Shown here piece after piece: positions 59,380 through 64,000 of a stretch of 64,000 nt of DNA. This DNA is from Hermatobates lingyangjiaoensis (taxonomy: Eukaryota; Arthropoda; Insecta; Hemiptera; Hermatobatidae). A model generated the notes under the pieces. It made no database searches, had not been told where the DNA came from, and worked only from the letters and a program-made list of their open reading frames with translations. The stretch is taken from positions 355,001 through 419,000 of the forward strand of contig JAPFBL010000235.1 of the NCBI GenBank assembly GCA_026182355.1, read 5' to 3'. Each line of letters starts with the position of its first letter. Position 1 is the first letter of the stretch. The position numbers were made by a program, and so were the translations under genes.

Positions 59380-59800
59380 GAGTCTTACAACACATTGTAT
59401 TTAACTGCTCAAATTAAAATAATCATGGACAACCATTCATAGCAAATACTATCCTGCAAGTTGGAACATGGCTGAGAGAAAAAAGAAAACCTTATCACCA
59501 AGTACATCAAAGAATTCTTTAATTTTATCAATAATCTTCCAATTATTGAATTGTAAATTACATAAATAGTTTATTTTAAGTCAGTTATAAAACTATGTAA
59601 ATTATATATCTCATAAATAATTATACATATATGAGTACATCTTGTAATGTATTGAGAAGCTCTTTTAATACAAAGTTGAACTGTTTTTTAGTTCAATGGT
59701 GCGTATAAAGTAGGAGTAAACCTGTTATCGAAAGGGGAACAGGTTACAAAAAAATAAAATCCTTCATGATAGGATTACTACCTGTGAGGAAAAATAAAAC
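59380..59800 (+). pseudogene. Non-LTR fragment, copy 2 (right part and 3' UTR)
   Basis: This resumes with CTTACAACACATTGTATTTA, matching 53545-53570, and ends with GAACAGGTTACAAAAAAATA and ACTACCTGTGAGGAAAAATA as in copy 1, then (CA)n. Confidence 0.6.
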
Positions 59801-60941
59801 ACACACACACATGCATATATGCATATCAATAGATCAATTCATTAACTGATAAATGCATTGGATCAATTCTTTCCACTGGCGTAATTATTTCAGTTCATGC
59901 TTTGACATTCTCATCTCATTTTAAGTGATTGATGAAGCAACAAAACCACATGGTTTATGAATCATAGCATGCTGTCGCAGAACGGGAATTAATTTCATCT
60001 CTATTCCAACAAATATTACTCAGTTTAGAATAATCTAAATTTCTGATAAATATTGGTGGAGTCAGAGTAAAGAAGAATGAAATTAAAAAAATTATTACTG
60101 CTCGAAGTCATGTTTAACCGTCCACATAATGTTGATTAGTGTATTGAATACATTTACTCTTCATCGTCAATCCACAAATATTGTTCACAGAAAATGCTAT
60201 ATAAGTTTCATTTAAGGAGACACATTGTGCTATTAATCAAAGGTTCATTGAATAATTTCCAGGAGAAATTAAACAGTATCTGTCTTATAACTCGGTTTGT
60301 GTAGGAACAGAGCCCACATATCACCTTCGAGAATTTCATGACTCACTAGAGTTGTCTGGATTGCTCCAAATTAAGCTAGAACTCAAGAAGGAAGCTCCTG
60401 TCATGTGCATGTATGAGAAACATTGATCCACCGCGCTTATGTAATGAAACAAGACTAATGACTGAGAGGCTTTATGATAATGTCATTGTTTATAAAATTA
60501 TAGTATAACATTGTCAAGGGGAAGTAGTTTTAAATTCCAAGATTGAAAATTCTTTTATCTGAAGAGGACAACACTCCTATCTTAAGGATTCAATTACCAA
60601 TTCAGTTAGCATTTGCCATGCAAATTTAAAATTTATTAAATTAAATTAATAAATCCTAAGGAGAGACACTATATCAATTTTTAGCTTATTTATGTAAACT
60701 AGCATTTGAACATGGCTAAATACATGTTGCTCTCAGTAGAAAGAAAACATTAAAGTGTTTTTCTGGAAAATTCAAATTGTACAAAAAACATAAATAAAGA
60801 GGAATGTCTTAAAAACCAAGTTCATTATCCTCTTAATTAGACATAAATTCATTTAGAGTTTATCTGAATTTGCGTGAACATGAATGCATTAAAAAGGAAG
60901 GTGTTGGATGATCCAACGGGTTAAGGCTAGTCTAGCATATA

Positions 60942-60944
<3 letters not shown>
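59801..60944. other. No recognisable feature
   Basis: Unique-looking AT-rich sequence with a less AT-rich patch at 60300-60440. No open frame of note. Confidence 0.3.
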
Positions 60945-60983
<39 letters not shown>

Positions 60984-61078
60984 TGTCTTCTCTAATCGGG
61001 GTTCGGTCAATTTTAAAATTGACCGAACCCCGATTAGAGAACACACCTATTCTATCAAACGGTTGATATATTATTGAA

Positions 61079-61115
<37 letters not shown>
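60945..61115. mobile_element. Compact family G hairpin between (TA)n tracts
   Basis: A 29-base inverted repeat around AATTGACCGAACCCCGATTA with almost no loop sits between (TA)n at 60953-60980 and 61085-61112. Confidence 0.6.
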
Positions 61116-61400
61116 ATTAATTTACCACAATGAAACTAATTTGGAACCAATGCTCTAAGGCCTTTCGTCAACACTTAGAGACGTAAATCGTCACATTATC
61201 AGAGAGCAAGTGAACTAAAAAATAACAAATAATAAATAAATAAATAATAAATTTATTTATTTTTCATTTAAATATATTTATTTATTTTTTAGTTCACTTG
61301 CTCTCTGACGATATATTAACGAAAGGCCTTAGAGCATTGTTTCCAAATTAGTTTCATTGTGGTAAATTAATCCATCTATTACATCAAGTGTTATTTTGAT
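61113..61400. mobile_element. Family F hairpin, unsplit copy
   Basis: The minus arm (61113-61215) and plus arm (61295-61395) share GGCCTTAGAGCATTG. The plus core is CTGACGA, T, a weak stem, GAAAGGCC. It gives the reference order for the split copy at 16-18 kb. Confidence 0.6.
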
Positions 61401-62389
61401 TATTATTCATATATACGATTATACATATTGTACATATATACTATGATTATTCGTATATAATTAATAAACGGAAAAACGATCCAAACTGGACACAATACGA
61501 GTCCATATATATTTTAACATATTTGTGCATACGACATTCAGGCAATAAAAGGTTCTATAGGTCTTATAAGTTAAATACTATTTAGTGTTGAAAACCTAAT
61601 TTTGATGTTTGCTGAACCTAATTACCCATATAAGAATCAGAAGTATAGTAAATGTATTGTAAGGCGATAGAAAAGGTTTTAAATAAAACTGAAACGACAG
61701 CATTGAAAATTGTTTTGTACCTCTGTTTCATCCCTGATTAAATTATATATTCTGTTTTATTCTCTAGTGGATACTTCCATCAACTTTTATATATTTTGCT
61801 TATTTCTAAACAAACACGAAGAGATACTGTAAATAGATTTGTCTTGAGATCTGCATTTTTTTCCTATATTTTGTAATAAATATGTCACTACGTACAATAT
61901 GTCTGCACAACGTAGTGACCATTTTTTCATAACAACTATGAAAAATAGTCCCATTTTCGGAATTATTTCTGGTCATTTTAAAAATCGTACTCTCTGAGTG
62001 CACACTACTAATAAACGAAACAGGTATAATTAATTATGTAATGACAAACTCTATGTGAATAATTTTATAGATAATTTAAAAATGATTTAGATAATTTTTC
62101 GTTTACATTTAACACGAAAAACTTATAAATAATTAAATTATGACAAACACTGACAATAAAATATTTAGATAAACATACGAGGTGGTTAGAGGTGGTTAGG
62201 TTAGGTTAGAGGCTCGTATTTCAAAAGAAAAATGACTTAAAAAAAAGTTAAAGCGCATAGTTGTATTTTCTATTTTTAAAATAATATTAATTTTCGTAAA
62301 TGTTTTTATTATTTATTATTTTCTTATTATTATTATATTATATTATTTATTTTATAATTTAAAATTATTTATTTACGTTTAAAATAAAT

Positions 62390-62525
62390 TACTATTTATT
62401 TTTAAATCTTTATTAGAAATATTTTGACAATATCATCTGAACCTTCGAAAAGTTAGAAACTATACAAATGTAAAATGCTTTGACTATTCCTACCTGTTTA
62501 TGATTTGAAATTCACCTCTCAATGA
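62390..62525. other. Likely source of the sequence captured at 62.95 kb
   Basis: The reverse complement of 62955-63085 matches this segment over about 125 bases with a few differences. Confidence 0.65.
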
Positions 62526-62830
62526 TGTAGGCGTTCTTACTAAAGAACTTTTGTAATCATCTGTTTTTATAATGTTTCATTAATTTATTAATTTATATAT
62601 TCTATTTTTTTTAAATAAGAGCTGTTAGTTAATTAATACTAACTTTTAAATATGATTTTATGTTTAAATAATCATTTAACAATTTTTTTCAATAAATTTG
62701 TTTCATTTGATAGTTTAATTTAACAAATTTAAATTTATTTGAGATTTAGCACCTGTAGAATACTGTATACTATATACTATATAATGTAGAAAACTGTATA
62801 CTGTATACTGTAATATAGTGTATACTGTAG

Positions 62831-63180
62831 ATAAAAAGATTTCACATAAACACGTGAAATAACAATCAATGATCAAACCACAATAAGAAATGGGAAAACA
62901 AGACTAAGATCTTTCAACCGTAACAAGCGGTCTTCGTCAGAGTCAAAAACCCACCTAGGGTTTTTGGCAGGTGAATTTCAAATCATAAACAGGTAACAAA
63001 CGCCAAAGCATTTTACGTTTGTATAGTTTCTAACTTTTCGATGGTTCAGATGATATTGCTAAAATATTTCTAATAAAGATTTAAAAACCCAGTTGGGTTT
63101 TTGACTCTGACGAAGACCGCTTGTTACGGTTGAAAGATCTTAGTCTTGTTTTCCCATTTCTTATTGTGGTTTGATCATTG
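62831..63180. mobile_element. Family A hairpin enclosing an inverted copy of nearby sequence
   Basis: The minus arm (62834-62953) and plus arm (63090-63180) are complete, and the plus core at 63107-63135 is perfect. The interior 62955-63085 is an inverted copy of 62396-62520. The element is bounded by TATACTGTAG at 62821-62830 and 63181-63190, a possible 10-base target duplication, although the host is a TATACTG-type repeat. Confidence 0.75.
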
Positions 63181-63418
63181 TATACTGTAGAAAACTGTTA
63201 AAACAGATGAGCTAATATTTCAAACAAAGCAAACCTGTGATGTTAATCATTATTTTTCTTTTTCTTCAAGTTCTTTCCTGCAGTTGATGAAATATAAACC
63301 TGTATATAAACTTAAAATGATCAAATGAAATGAAAAATAAATAATAGAATACTTTGAGAATAGTGATGAATTAAAGACAAAACAATTTTATAGTATCTTT
63401 ATCAAAAGGATTAATAGG

Positions 63419-63709
63419 TTGGGTGGTTCTAAATTTAAAAGGCTTTTAGATTGTAACAACAGAACTTTATCTTTGTTAATTAATAAACTGTGTGGAGTCG
63501 GGAGTAGTCGAATAGGTAGCGTAGTTGTCTTTAGGGCTGAAGCGTTGAAGCTTAAATTATGCAGGTGGTATGGATCTTTACTGTGGAAGATGGATAATAA
63601 TGTTCAGCCATTCCCTCAGGAAGGATGTAAAATAATGCTCATATACTTGAGTGAGGTAAAATTTAGTAATCCCAAAGAGAATCTTCTCGATAAAATGCTT
63701 CACCAATAA
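63419..63709 (+). pseudogene. Possible decayed retrotransposon C-terminus
   Basis: A 96-codon open frame with LLINKLCGVGSSRIG and LKLKLCRWYGSLL, loosely like the last region of non-LTR ORF2 (L-x-G-x-x..C-R-x-C-G). Base composition is less AT-rich than its flanks. The match is weak and the frame may be chance. Confidence 0.25.
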
Positions 63710-63849
63710 CTAAAGTGGATGTAAAAAAAAAACAGATGAGCCGCAATTTTATGTTTTAAAACAACACTATAGGTAAAATTCTTAGTGTAGGCATTGTTAA
63801 GAAATAACTAATTAAGATTTAATTAATAACTAATGCATTTTTTATATGC

Positions 63850-64000
63850 GATAAACTGATTTGTATTAGGTTAGATTGTAGTAACAGTCTACTGCAACAC
63901 ATAGCCCGAACATTGACTCTTTGTGATACAACACAAAGAAAACTGATTCTACATTGGGAGTCCAACATTTTTTCCTAAATCAAGTGTAGGAGTCTTAACG
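63850..64000 (-). mobile_element. SINE cut by the window edge
   Basis: This starts with the tail end TTAGGTTAGATTG and continues through CTACATTGGGAGTCCAAC into the body. The tRNA-like head lies beyond the window. Confidence 0.55.

Overview
This is an AT-rich eukaryotic window with one clear cellular gene. That gene is a vesicular acetylcholine transporter (VAChT), encoded on the minus strand as a single uninterrupted 670-codon reading frame at 27032-29044. An intronless VAChT is what insects have when the gene lies inside the first intron of choline acetyltransferase (the cholinergic locus). The protein, the TTAGG-like repeat tails and the transposon content all point to an arthropod, most likely an insect; the species cannot be read from the sequence. 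No choline acetyltransferase coding exon was recognised. The only other exon candidate is a CpG-rich island on the minus strand at about 48017-48260 that ends in a good splice donor, 19 kb upstream of VAChT. It could be a shared cholinergic first exon, but this is inference.

Almost everything else is transposon-derived. The dominant component is a set of short palindromic elements next to (TA)n microsatellites. At least ten sequence families share one layout: a core of the form CTGANGA, one base, a short stem-loop, then GAAA. Several families also carry the first codons of a reading frame, with a F-N-x-x-C/Y-L-x-E-x-L-L-P-x-Y/F ending, that runs directly into the (TA)n tract. Two fragments carry the C-terminal GIY-YIG endonuclease of Penelope-like retroelements. 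I read the whole set as pLTR-type terminal pieces of Penelope-like elements, with a hammerhead-ribozyme-like motif, usually inserted as inverted pairs.

The remainder, left to right. 0-8 kb: Penelope-like fragments and a 150-bp duplication. 8-16 kb: a pogo-like MITE, a cluster of alternating family A arms, a tRNA-derived SINE and a 159-bp tandem array. 16-24.7 kb: a nested insertion stack, a SINE, a 104-bp satellite, a hAT MITE, and more Penelope-like arms. 25-29.3 kb: VAChT and its flanks. 29.3-36 kb: diverged hAT and MITE copies, a 21-bp minisatellite and a non-LTR fragment. 36.5-38.5 kb: a MITE and a tandem 830-bp duplication. 39-40.4 kb: a hAT element with a perfect target duplication and a nested SINE. 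42-47 kb: Penelope-like hairpins. 48-49.2 kb: the CpG-rich exon candidate and a hAT MITE. 49.5-54.6 kb: dispersed repeats and a nested stack containing a non-LTR RNase H fragment. 55-64 kb: more Penelope-like copies, a second non-LTR copy split by Penelope-like pieces, and SINE pieces.

The window records many layers of nested insertion. Several can be proved internally because an unoccupied paralogous site is also present. Two family A hairpins enclose copies of nearby unique-looking sequence, which suggests template switching or transduction during insertion.
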